Shown here one piece after another: positions 55,773 through 63,939 of a DNA stretch of 64,000 nt (position 1 is the first letter of the stretch; the number at the start of each line of letters is the position of its first letter). Where the stretch lies: the NCBI GenBank assembly GCA_035292585.1, contig DATDPU010000027.1:62001-126000 (forward strand), read 5' to 3'. The translations under genes were made by a program, and so were the position numbers. The notes below the pieces were generated by a model. That model was given only the letters and a program-made list of their open reading frames with translations. It had not been told where the DNA came from and made no database searches. The DNA comes from DASSFZ01 sp035292585. Its GTDB lineage: Bacteria > Chloroflexota > Anaerolineae > Fen-1058.

Positions 55773-55808
55773 GCGGCCAAGTAGATGTTACACTGAAAGG
55801 AGACAACC

Positions 55809-56570
55809 ATGTCAGCGAATTCAAGTAGGGAAATGATAGATCAGGCCGCCAATGTTGAAACCGCAGAGCCACGCTGGAAAGATCTCTACAAAGTCGGCGG
55901 AATAGCCTGCATGGTTGGAGTAATAATCATTGTGCTCGGCATTGTCGCCTTCTTCATCTGGCCGTATGCCCCCGGATACACCGCTACGGCAAGCGTCTTT
56001 GCGGCCATTCAAAACGACTGGTTAGGCGGGTTGATCAGTCTTGACTTCCTACTCCTCATGGGAAATCTGGTTGGCATACTCCTCTTCGTCGCCCTGTATG
56101 CTGCCCTCAGGCAAGTCAATGAATCGTATGCCTTGATCGCTCTGGTCCTCGGGTTGATGGCTCTTGCAGCCATAATCCCATCGAGACCGATTGCTGAGAT
56201 GTTTTCCCTCAGCAAGCTTTACACGGCTGCGCCAACCGCTGCGGAGAAGAGTCAATATCTGGCAGCCGGGGAAGCATTGCTTGCGCTTTTCAATGGCACC
56301 GCCTGGATAGTAAACACTTTCCTAGGCAGTGTTTCCTTGCTGATAAGCGCCTTCCTCATGTTGCGGAGCAACATCTTCAGCAGAGCAACTGCCTATGTTG
56401 GAATCGTCACCAATATAGTGACCCTTGGCTTCTTTCTGCCTGGCATCGGTATCATATTGTTATTCCTTTCGCTCCCGGGTATGGTGATATGGAACATTCA
56501 ACTCGCCCGAAGATTTTTCCAGCTCGGGCGTCGCGAAAGCAAGGCGCTTCCCCAACCAGCGCAGGCGTAA
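55809..56570 (+). CDS. DUF4386 family membrane protein, copy 2
   Basis: This 253-residue paralogue of the previous gene has the same six-segment layout (KVGGIACMVGVIIIVLGIVAFFIW near 31; NDWLGGLISLDFLLLMGNLVGILLFVALYAALR near 67). Most of its sequence has diverged, but the last 15 residues and the DNA following the stop (GCGGCCRAGTRGATGT) are nearly identical to those of copy 1, which points to local gene conversion or a recent duplication boundary. The start has GAAAGGAG upstream. Confidence 0.88.
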   Translation: MSANSSREMIDQAANVETAEPRWKDLYKVGGIACMVGVIIIVLGIVAFFIWPYAPGYTATASVFAAIQNDWLGGLISLDFLLLMGNLVGILLFVALYAALRQVNESYALIALVLGLMALAAIIPSRPIAEMFSLSKLYTAAPTAAEKSQYLAAGEALLALFNGTAWIVNTFLGSVSLLISAFLMLRSNIFSRATAYVGIVTNIVTLGFFLPGIGIILLFLSLPGMVIWNIQLARRFFQLGRRESKALPQPAQA

Positions 56571-56606
56571 GCGGCCGAGTGGATGTCATGCTGAAAGGAA
56601 ATAGCT

Positions 56607-57152
56607 ATGTCAGCGAATTCAAGTAGGGGAATGATGAACCAGGTGATCGATGTCGAAACCGCAGATTCCAACGAGAAGAGTCTCTACAGAATAGGCGGAA
56701 GGGCTGCGGAGCCGACAGCAAGGGCGAAGCGTCGCCGGACGATCCGATACTTCGCAGCCGTAGCGTCCGCCGCGACGGCCGTTATGTACTTCCTGATTGG
56801 CTTCCATATCGTGTCCGTGCTGGACGGGCGCGCGGACCAGACCTGGGGGATCGTCGCGGGCAGCGCGTATGTGTTGGGAGCGCTGTTGCTGCTCGCATTT
56901 GACCGCCGCGTGCTCTGGATCATGGGGGCCATCCTACAGGTCTTCGTCATCTACACGTACTTCAACCTCGCCTCACAGCGCACACCGGCATACGAGGTCT
57001 GGGGAATCCTGATCCGGATCGCCCAGGTGATGATCCTCATCGCGCTCGTGTACCTCGAGGTGCGTCTACCATTGGCGCAGCCCGCTGGACCGGGCGGGGA
57101 CCGGTCTCAGGCAACGGGTAGTCGCCGCAAATCACTTCAGGAGAAATCATGA
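56607..57152 (+). CDS. four-segment membrane protein with a DUF4386-like leader (chimera)
   Basis: Of the 181 residues, the first 32 (MSANSSRGMMNQVIDVETAD ... SLYRIGG) follow the start of DUF4386 copy 2 closely at DNA level, including the upstream spacer. After residue 32 the protein switches to an unrelated four-helix membrane protein (FAAVASAATAVMYFLIGFHI; AYVLGALLLLAFDRRVLWIMG; ILIRIAQVMILIALVYLEVRL). The gene therefore looks like a fusion of a duplicated leader with another gene. It overlaps the flavodoxin start by four bases (ATGA). Confidence 0.82.
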   Translation: MSANSSRGMMNQVIDVETADSNEKSLYRIGGRAAEPTARAKRRRTIRYFAAVASAATAVMYFLIGFHIVSVLDGRADQTWGIVAGSAYVLGALLLLAFDRRVLWIMGAILQVFVIYTYFNLASQRTPAYEVWGILIRIAQVMILIALVYLEVRLPLAQPAGPGGDRSQATGSRRKSLQEKS

Positions 57153-57673
57153 TGTCGAACACAATCCTTGTGACCTACGCCGGCCGGGCCGGTTCTACCG
57201 TCGGTGTGGCCGAAGCGATCGGCCAAGCCCTGGCCGAAAGCGGCGCGCAGGTAGAGGTGCGCCCCATGCAAGACGTAACCGACCTCGCTCCCTACCGGGC
57301 GGTGGTGGCCGGCAGCGCCATTCAAGGGAAACAATGGCTGCCGGAGGCCATGCAATTTGTGCAGACGCATCGGGCGGCATTCGCCCAGAAACCTTTCGCC
57401 GCGTTCTTAGTGTGTATGACGCTGGCCATGAAGAACGCCGACAAATACCGCCCATTCGTGGCGGATTTTATGCAGCCGGTGCGCGCGCTGGTGCAGCCGG
57501 TGAGCGAGGGCCTCTTTGCCGGGGTGTTGGACATCAGCAAGATCCCATCGTTTGGCGATCGGCTGAAGTTTCGCTTGAGCGTCGTCTTCGGCGTTTGGGC
57601 GGAGGGCGACCATCGCGATTGGAACGCGATTCGCGCCTGGGCCGAGAGCATCCGCCCGCTGCTGCTCCGGTAG
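57149..57673 (+). CDS. flavodoxin-domain protein (HemG-like)
   Basis: This 174-residue protein has a flavodoxin fold: NTILVTYAGRAGSTVGVAEAIGQAL near 4-28 (FMN phosphate loop), YRAVVAGSAIQGKQWLPEAMQFVQ near 50 and KPFAAFLVCMTLAMKNADK near 80. It resembles menaquinone-dependent protoporphyrinogen oxidase-like and other small flavodoxins. It probably serves as an electron carrier or reductase for the membrane proteins of the operon. There are two candidate starts (57149 and 57152). Confidence 0.88.
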   Translation: MMSNTILVTYAGRAGSTVGVAEAIGQALAESGAQVEVRPMQDVTDLAPYRAVVAGSAIQGKQWLPEAMQFVQTHRAAFAQKPFAAFLVCMTLAMKNADKYRPFVADFMQPVRALVQPVSEGLFAGVLDISKIPSFGDRLKFRLSVVFGVWAEGDHRDWNAIRAWAESIRPLLLR

Positions 57674-57892
57674 ATTTTGTGGGTACTTGATCAGCCAGGT
57701 CCGGTTCGCATCTGACACGATGCCGGCAGCCATCCGTGCCTCACAATAGGGCGGCGGGTCGAGGTTGGTGCGATATCCGAACGTGTCAAGATATTGCTGA
57801 TAGACTGCACATCAATCTTGCGAAACCGCGAGGCGCTCATGGTTGCCGACTGGGTCTCGTGGTTTCGTGTTGTCTGGCAAGATTGAAACACA
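57674..57892. other. non-coding gap after the flavodoxin gene
   Basis: No gene or clear terminator was seen; it precedes repeat B copy 2. Confidence 0.4.
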
Positions 57893-57982
57893 GGACTTGC
57901 GCAGCTGCATGTTGCTGCCGCAGTTGAACTGCGGCAGATGAGGCGGCGGCAGTGCAACTGCCGCGCCAACTGCGTAAGTCCT
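57893..57982. repeat. repeat family B, copy 2
   Basis: GGACTTGCGCAG at the left faces CTGCGTAAGTCC at the right, with the same nested GCCGCAGTTG-type hairpins as the copy at 18432. The two copies differ at only a few positions. Confidence 0.8.
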
Positions 57983-57993
57983 GCGTTGTAATA

Positions 57994-58280
57994 TTAGGCT
58001 GTTGTATCATGTTCACCCTTATTCTGCATAACCTCTAAGAGGCGCCCTGCATCCGAGATAATGAGAATGAGGTCGTAGATGTTGTCGATGAGGGTCTGGA
58101 TATGTTCTGCATTGAGTCGCAATTCGTCGTGTGCTTTCCGCAACGCCCGGTCAGCCTGACGGCGCTCGGTGATGTCCGCAATCAGCAGCAGCACGCCCGT
58201 CGGCTCGTCCCGATCATCATGCCGGGCAGCGCACGAGGCGCTCACGTCGATGTGCGCGCTATTCTTGCGCTGGCAAGCAG
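57994..58280 (-). pseudogene. PAS/PAC sensor fragment
   Basis: The frame reads HIDVSASCAARHDDRDEPTG, VLLLIADITERRQADRALRK and a short NAEHIQTLIDNIYDLILIIS start of a second PAS domain, then stops near a family B repeat. Upstream, the expected PAC strand (QRKNSAH) is in another frame, indicating a frameshift. The rest of the sensor kinase is absent. Confidence 0.7.
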
Positions 58281-58441
58281 GTTACAACCCAATTTGACTT
58301 TTCGACCGCTCCAGATTAGCTTATGCGTCGGCGCCGTCGCTGCGCCGCCGTCGGTACTTCGATAATCGAGCCGATCGCCGGTGCCGTCTCCAGCGCGCGA
58401 GCGACAACGACCGCGCCAACTCGGCAGTTTGTCGTTCCAAG

Positions 58442-60187
58442 ATGACCTCCTCGTTGCCTGCTCTCACCCACTCGGATGTCGAACACTGGGTCGGCGGCTC
58501 ATCCTTCGCCCGCGGCCGCAGTTACTTCGCGCAGGACGCCATCCTCACCCCGCGCCGCGTCGGATCGACGCTCAAGGCGCAGTGTCTCGGCTCGCGCCCT
58601 CAACCCTATCACGTTGAAGCCGCGCTCGGCGCGAACGGCATCGTGTCGGACGACTGCTCGTGTCCCATCGGCGGGCGGTGCAAGCATGTCGCCGCGCTGT
58701 TGCTTGCGTGGATCGACGCGCCGGATCAGTTTGTCATGCTGGACGACCTCGACACGACGCTGGCGAAGCACAGTGCGGCCGACTTGATCGCGCTGGTCAA
58801 GCGCATGGTCGCGCGCTACCCCGATCTCGAACTCATGCTCGAACTGCCGACACCCAGTGCGGGCCGGGCACGCCGGATCGACGCCGAGCTCATCCGGCGC
58901 CAGGTGCGCCACGCATTCGCCGGCAATCGTGACGATTGGGGATCGCTGACGGACATAGTGCGCGCGCTGAACGACATCGTCCGCCTCGGCGGCGAGTACA
59001 CGGCGCGCGCCGATTGGCGCAACGCGGCGGTGGTGTACGAAGTCGTCCTGCGCGGCATCCTGGACGAATTCGCCGGCATGCATGACGAGAGCGGCGATTT
59101 GATCGCCATTGTCAATGCGTGCGTGCAAGGTCTGGGGCGCTGCCTGAGCGCGACCGCCGATCCGGCCCGACGCGAGCCTCTGCTACGAGCGCTGTTCGAT
59201 GTGGCTACGCAAGACATCACCTTCGGCGGGATTGGCCTGGGCGATGAAGCCGTGCCGACTATCCTCGAGCAGGCGACGCCTGACGAGCGCCGCCTGCTCG
59301 CCCGCTGGGTGCGTGCCCAGCTGCCGCAAGGCGAGGGCTGGTCCAAAGACTTCCAGCGGCAAGCCTTCGGTGGTTTCCTGCTCGATCTGGAGCAGGACGC
59401 TCTGGACGATGCGGCTTTCCTGCGCGTCTGCCGCGAGACCGGCCGCACCGTCGATCTGGTCGATCGGCTGCTGTCACTCAACCGCTTTGACGAGGCCATG
59501 CGTGAGGCGCAATCGGTGGACGACTACGTGCTGCTGCAACTGGCCGATCTCTTGGTCAAGCGCGGTCAGGCCGATCGAGCGGTGCAAGTGGTTCAGGAAC
59601 GGCTGGCGCGCAGCGAGGATTGGCGCTTGCCCGACTGGCTCAAGCGGCAGGCCAGCCAGCGCGGTGACTGGGCCGAGGCATTGTCGTTCGCCGACCAGCT
59701 TTTCCGGGGGCGTCCCTCACTCGAAGGCTATGAGGAAGTCCAGCGCCTGTCGCAGTCGGTGGGCGATTGGAGCGCGCGGCGGGTGGACCTACTCAAGCGA
59801 CTGGCGCAGGACAACCATTTCGGGCTGCTCACCGCAATCCACTTGAAAGAGGGCGAGGTCGATCAGGCTCTGACGACGATCGAGCCTGTGCGAGTTGGCC
59901 TATTCGGCTGGTCGGCGGACGATTCGCTCGTCGTGCGCGTGGCGCAGGCCGCTGAAGCCAACCAGCCTGCCGCCGCCATTCGACTCTACCTGCGCGTCGT
60001 GAAGGGCGCCATCGACGCGCGCGGGCGAGCCAACTACACCACGGCCGTCGGGCAGCTAGTGCGTGTGCGCGAGCTGTATCGGCGGCTGGGTCAAACCGAC
60101 GCGTGGCAAGCGCTCATCGACGAACTGCGCGAGCAGAACCGCACCCTGCGCGCACTGAAAGAGGAACTGAACAAAGCTGGATTGTGA
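58442..60187 (+). CDS. SWIM zinc-finger protein with helical repeats
   Basis: This 581-residue protein begins with a SWIM domain (HWVGGSSFARGRSYFAQDAI; then CSCPIGGRCKHVAALLLAW near 73), the CxCx(n)CxH zinc-binding pattern. The remaining 480 residues are helical repeats like those of SWIM/TPR-type proteins (VDDYVLLQLADLLVKRGQADRAVQVVQERL). SWIM domains bind DNA or proteins, and members occur in recombination and transposase-like proteins. Neighbours suggest no pathway. An alternative later start is unlikely. Confidence 0.85.
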   Translation: MTSSLPALTHSDVEHWVGGSSFARGRSYFAQDAILTPRRVGSTLKAQCLGSRPQPYHVEAALGANGIVSDDCSCPIGGRCKHVAALLLAWIDAPDQFVMLDDLDTTLAKHSAADLIALVKRMVARYPDLELMLELPTPSAGRARRIDAELIRRQVRHAFAGNRDDWGSLTDIVRALNDIVRLGGEYTARADWRNAAVVYEVVLRGILDEFAGMHDESGDLIAIVNACVQGLGRCLSATADPARREPLLRALFDVATQDITFGGIGLGDEAVPTILEQATPDERRLLARWVRAQLPQGEGWSKDFQRQAFGGFLLDLEQDALDDAAFLRVCRETGRTVDLVDRLLSLNRFDEAMREAQSVDDYVLLQLADLLVKRGQADRAVQVVQERLARSEDWRLPDWLKRQASQRGDWAEALSFADQLFRGRPSLEGYEEVQRLSQSVGDWSARRVDLLKRLAQDNHFGLLTAIHLKEGEVDQALTTIEPVRVGLFGWSADDSLVVRVAQAAEANQPAAAIRLYLRVVKGAIDARGRANYTTAVGQLVRVRELYRRLGQTDAWQALIDELREQNRTLRALKEELNKAGL

Positions 60188-60269
60188 ACGCCTTCAACCG
60201 CGCGGCAGTTGACGCTTCGCGGATGATCGGATGGGCGAACAGGTCAGGTTCGGTTGTAGTGCCAGCAGT

Positions 60270-61415
60270 TCACACGATCGCGCCGATGGCCGGCGCTCCC
60301 TCAGCCGGGCGCGAGACGACGATCGCGCCATCCAGCTGAGGATAGTAGACTCCGACCCAGGCTACAGCGTTGTAAGCCAGGACCAGACTGGTCAATAGCC
60401 AATTGGGCAATTTGCCGCTCAAGACAAGGCCCTGCGCTGGGGGAACTTCGGGGATGCGCAGGTCGGCCGCCTCCTCGTAGTTGAGGTATGCTCGGGGAAT
60501 GCGAAACTCCAATCGGGTGTGATCAGATTGGGTACGGCGTTCCGCCTGCAAAGGCGCATCGGGCGATGCTTCGCCGACGTGCAGCGCCAGCGATTTCACC
60601 CAACCGAGGCGGACGTCGAACTGCCAGAACGGCGCCGGGCTGGTGTGGGCTGCCAGCGCCGTGTACAGCCAGGTTGGGCCACGGCCGTAGACCGCCAACG
60701 GCTGCCCACCTGGCACGACTTCGAGCAGACGCGGCAAATGTTCCGGTTCCCAGCGATATTTCTCGCCCTCGTTCGGGATGTTCAACATGGCCGCCAGTTC
60801 TTCGACAACACGGACGTTTTCCACGGGCGCGTTCAACAGGTGCATCGACGCCAGTTCCTCAGGCGAGTAAGCGAACAGGCCCGCCAATCGCTGTGCCAAC
60901 GCCTCGACCGGCGGGCCAGCGGCTTGAGTTCCTCTAACCAACCCGCCGATAATGCCGTGCAAGATCGGGCCGCTATCGGTCATTAAACTAGCTGAATCGA
61001 GTGTTGAGCGCAGGAGGGCCAGCGTGATCAGGTTGTGCCGATCCGCCAGCGCTTGCCAGGCCTCTAAATCCGACTCTTCTTTGTGCAGCAGAATGGCATG
61101 CGTGCACTGGTCGAAGATGACCTCTTGCTCTTGGCTGGGCAACCCGCCGACATCGACGAGCAAAGGCAAGTGCCGGCTGGCAAGACTCTGGCAAACATGC
61201 TCGACGAAGGCGGGCGTGAACGGCCCTTTCATTCGAATCGTGCGCACCGTTTCCTGGTCCGCCTCGTTAGACCAATCGCCTTCGTAATCGGGCGCGGCGC
61301 GCAGGACATAATGCTGGACGCCGCGTTCGCGCAGCGCGTGGCTCAACGAATAACTCAGTACCGATTTGCCCGCGTGCGGCGGGCCGCCCAACACGACAGC
61401 CGGAAACAGGTTCAT
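60270..61415 (-). CDS. csx3: ATPase-Csx3 fusion (CRISPR-associated)
   Basis: From the ATG at 61415 (MNLFPAVVLGGPPHAGKSVL) the protein has 381 residues. A P-loop GGPPHAGKS (10-18) begins an ATPase-like part. Around residue 242 lies a Csx3-like unit (YGRGPTWLYTALAAH, then FDVRLGWVKSL), and near 328 a second (LSGKLPNWLLTSLVLAYNAV, then YYPQLDGAIVVSRP). Csx3 alone degrades cyclic tetra-adenylate (ring nuclease). Here the C-terminal unit has Tyr-Tyr-Pro-Gln in place of the canonical Tyr-Asp-Pro-Arg and no His after the last strand, whereas the first unit keeps an FDVRL. It is divergent from the CARF-LuxR gene and should damp the type III signal. Confidence 0.85.
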   Translation of the reverse strand: MNLFPAVVLGGPPHAGKSVLSYSLSHALRERGVQHYVLRAAPDYEGDWSNEADQETVRTIRMKGPFTPAFVEHVCQSLASRHLPLLVDVGGLPSQEQEVIFDQCTHAILLHKEESDLEAWQALADRHNLITLALLRSTLDSASLMTDSGPILHGIIGGLVRGTQAAGPPVEALAQRLAGLFAYSPEELASMHLLNAPVENVRVVEELAAMLNIPNEGEKYRWEPEHLPRLLEVVPGGQPLAVYGRGPTWLYTALAAHTSPAPFWQFDVRLGWVKSLALHVGEASPDAPLQAERRTQSDHTRLEFRIPRAYLNYEEAADLRIPEVPPAQGLVLSGKLPNWLLTSLVLAYNAVAWVGVYYPQLDGAIVVSRPAEGAPAIGAIV

Positions 61416-61449
61416 CGGACGATCCTTTCTAAACCCAAGGGGTGACAGG

Positions 61450-62328
61450 TTGGATGCCTCCAGTGTGCTGGTCGCCACGTTAGGTGGTCAACCCCAAGTC
61501 GTGACCTTTGCGCTCGATACGCTGCTGGGGCAGGGCGAAGTCATTCGCGATGTGGTCGTCGTCCATCCTTCGCCGTCGGATGGGCGGTTGCATCAAGCGG
61601 TGATGCGGTTAGCAGCTGAGTTTCCAAGTGATGCCTACCACGGCCGGCCCTGCCATTTCCGATCGGTTCCCATCCGTACATCACTCGGCCGGCTGGAAGA
61701 CATTCGCGGCGAAGCCGATGCCGATGCAGCCTGGCTGACAATTCACGAACTGTTCGGCGCGCTGAAGGCGCAGGGCAAGCGCCTTCACCTGTGTCTTGCC
61801 GGCGGACGCCGGCTTATGGGTATGCTGGCGCTCTCGGCGGCGATGCTGCACTTCGGGCATCACGACCGCGCGTGGCATGTATATACACCCGACGGGCTGC
61901 GCCAACGCGCGAACGAAGGCGCGCTCATGCACGTCGAGCCGGAAGAGGGCGTACGCCTGATTCAAGTCCCGCTCGCGCCATGGGGTGCGTATTTCCCCGG
62001 GCTGCGTGCGCTGCTGGCGACCTCGCCGGCGCAGGTGATCGCCGCGCAGCGCCGGCTGATGGACGATTCGGAGCGAGCGCGCTGTGAGCAAGTGCTCCAG
62101 CAGCTTACCGACCGGCAGTGTGAAGTGTTGCAGGCTTTTGCAGCCGGCGCATTGCCGCAAGATGTGGCCGCGCAGTTGAACATCTCGCTCAAAACGGTTG
62201 ACAGTCACAAGACGCAAATTCTGGCCGAGTGTCGCGTCGCTTGGAATCTCCCGGAGAAGAGCCGGTTAGATTACGGTTTTATCCGAGAGAAGTTCGGGCG
62301 GTATTTTGATGGCATGGGGAGAGTGTAG
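61450..62328 (+). CDS. CARF-type (NE0113-like) sensor with C-terminal LuxR DNA-binding domain
   Basis: The frame starts at TTG 61450 with AAGGGGTGA just upstream and gives 292 residues; the longer frame to 61366 overlaps the csx3 5' end and is unlikely. Residues 5-150 match the CRISPR-associated NE0113 fold (VLVATLGGQPQVVTFALDTLL; HLCLAGGRRLMGMLALSAAML), a CARF-like cyclic-oligoadenylate sensor. Residues 217-280 are a LuxR/GerE helix-turn-helix (LTDRQCEVLQAFAAGALPQD, then ISLKTVDSHKTQILAEC). Such a fusion should change transcription when the Cas10 signal is made. The binding pocket and DNA-binding activity are inferred. Confidence 0.8.
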   Translation: MDASSVLVATLGGQPQVVTFALDTLLGQGEVIRDVVVVHPSPSDGRLHQAVMRLAAEFPSDAYHGRPCHFRSVPIRTSLGRLEDIRGEADADAAWLTIHELFGALKAQGKRLHLCLAGGRRLMGMLALSAAMLHFGHHDRAWHVYTPDGLRQRANEGALMHVEPEEGVRLIQVPLAPWGAYFPGLRALLATSPAQVIAAQRRLMDDSERARCEQVLQQLTDRQCEVLQAFAAGALPQDVAAQLNISLKTVDSHKTQILAECRVAWNLPEKSRLDYGFIREKFGRYFDGMGRV

Positions 62329-62346
62329 CATTTCATACGAGCAGCG

Positions 62347-62389
62347 TCATCGGAGGTTCTCTCAGAAAAGTCAGAAGATTCTCCGATGA
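62347..62389. promoter_or_regulatory. 9-bp inverted repeat, candidate operator or terminator
   Basis: TCATCGGAG (62347-62355) and CTCCGATGA (62381-62389) are separated by 25 bases of A/G-rich sequence. It lies 19 bases after the CARF-LuxR gene and 180 bases before the Card1-like gene. Confidence 0.45.
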
Positions 62390-62568
62390 ACTGGGCGAGC
62401 GGTGGCAATAGAATAGGGCTGGCAGTCGTCAACTGAATCGGGAAAATGCAGGCGCAAAGGCTATTGGCGGGGGAGGTGCAAATAGATGTACAATCGCGCC
62501 ACTTATCTATGCTGTGTGGGGCATCGTACAAGCTTGCGGTCGTGATCTCTTCAATGGGTGAGTGAAAA
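62390..62568. promoter_or_regulatory. leader region of the Card1-like/Cas10 genes
   Basis: No gene was seen. TACAAT near 62489-62494 could be a -10 box, with TTGGCG 19 bp upstream, which is too far for a strong promoter. An upstream regulator may be needed. Confidence 0.3.
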
Positions 62569-63927
62569 GTGACCCAGCATTCTCTGAGCCAGTATCAAAC
62601 TGACCACCTGTTTCTGCTGGTCGGCACGAACCCGCTGCCGAACTATGTGGCGGCGATGTTGCTGGCGAAAGGTGACGGCAAAATCTATTTGTTGCACACG
62701 CCTACAAAGAAAGGTACGGGAGTTGTTGCGAGCAGACTGAAGACTGCGATTGTGCGCGACCTACCTGGCATGATCGCAGAGCGAGTGATACTTCGAGAGA
62801 TTAGCGAAAGCAACCGCAATGACATCGTGTCCAAAGTCAATACGCTGCTCAACCAAATGAATAGGTCGGTCGGACTGAACTACACGGGTGGGATGAAGCC
62901 GATGGCGCTGCATGTGTATCGTGCCATTGAGCAGCGTCTCGGCACCGATGCCATTTTCAGTTATCTGGACGCACGCAGCCTAGAAATGCTGATTGAGGAA
63001 CATCGCGGCGTGCCAGCGCAATCGCAGCTGGTGCCGCGCAACCTGCAATTGAGTTTAGAGCATCTGATGGCGCTGCATGGCTACGTTCGCGCTTGGGATG
63101 AAGAAGATGTAAAGAGGCGAAAGGCAGTGTTAAATAGGGAGGGCAAACCACAAGACGCGCCACAACAAACACCGGTATTGGAAGATCTCTGTCGCGCGCT
63201 CGCCACCGTACATAGCACGGAGGAAGGTTTCAGGGAATGGAGAAAATTTATCAAGCCCAGACCGTTGCGGCGTTTACCGCTCACGTCTGACGACGAGTTG
63301 CTCAAGCCTGTTGCCGAAGTACTCGAGCAACTGCGGGTTGATGGCCGCGCGGCGGAGGCTGAACTGATCCGCATCTTGGAAATGGGTAAGGCAGGATTGG
63401 AAAGTTGTCGGCACTTTCTGCAAGGCGACTGGTTAGAAGAGTACGTATTGAGTACGTTGGCAGAAACGGTTCGAGCCTTAGACATCAAACACTACGGCAT
63501 CAATCTGAAACCATTGCGACCGGGCGAAAAAGATGCGCCGAGCGAAACGAACGAACATGCTCCAAGCGAGGAGGAAGAGGAACAGACGGAGAAAAAGGAG
63601 AAAGAGCAGAAGAAAGATAAGCGGCAGATTGACTTGGCGGCGATGTACGGATATCAGTTGTTCACCATATCGTGTCAGGTAACCAAAAACAAGGATTCGG
63701 CGCAGGAGCATTTATTTGAAGTGTTCACGCGCGCGCGCCAACTGGGCGGTGACGAAGCGCGCGTTGGCGTGATCACCTGTCTCGATCCGTCTACTGCCGC
63801 ATTGTTGCAAAGAGAAATCGAGCAGGATTGGGATGCAGATGGAAAGATCAAAGTATTCGCGAAAGACCACCTGCCTCGCTTGTCCGCGCACTTGACCGAC
63901 TGGTTCAAGCAGGTAAACAAAGGATAG
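62569..63927 (+). CDS. Card1/Can2-like CARF nuclease
   Basis: The GTG at 62569, with GGGTGAGTG upstream, opens 452 residues. Residues 10-150 are a CARF domain (TDHLFLLVGTNPLPNYVAAML; NYTGGMKPMALHVYRAIE). The C-terminal PD-(D/E)XK-like domain follows DUF1887/Card1: GDWLEEYVLSTLAE near 285, QIDLAAMYGYQLF near 352 and TISCQVT near 366, where the usual SCK Lys is Gln. A Glu/Lys-rich insert (EEEEEQTEKKEKEQKKDK) lies near 330-350. Card1 nicks single-stranded DNA and RNA when bound to cyclic tetra-adenylate. It is 12 bases upstream of the Cas10-like start. Confidence 0.85.
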   Translation: MTQHSLSQYQTDHLFLLVGTNPLPNYVAAMLLAKGDGKIYLLHTPTKKGTGVVASRLKTAIVRDLPGMIAERVILREISESNRNDIVSKVNTLLNQMNRSVGLNYTGGMKPMALHVYRAIEQRLGTDAIFSYLDARSLEMLIEEHRGVPAQSQLVPRNLQLSLEHLMALHGYVRAWDEEDVKRRKAVLNREGKPQDAPQQTPVLEDLCRALATVHSTEEGFREWRKFIKPRPLRRLPLTSDDELLKPVAEVLEQLRVDGRAAEAELIRILEMGKAGLESCRHFLQGDWLEEYVLSTLAETVRALDIKHYGINLKPLRPGEKDAPSETNEHAPSEEEEEQTEKKEKEQKKDKRQIDLAAMYGYQLFTISCQVTKNKDSAQEHLFEVFTRARQLGGDEARVGVITCLDPSTAALLQREIEQDWDADGKIKVFAKDHLPRLSAHLTDWFKQVNKG

Positions 63928-63939
63928 GAGCAGCACGCG

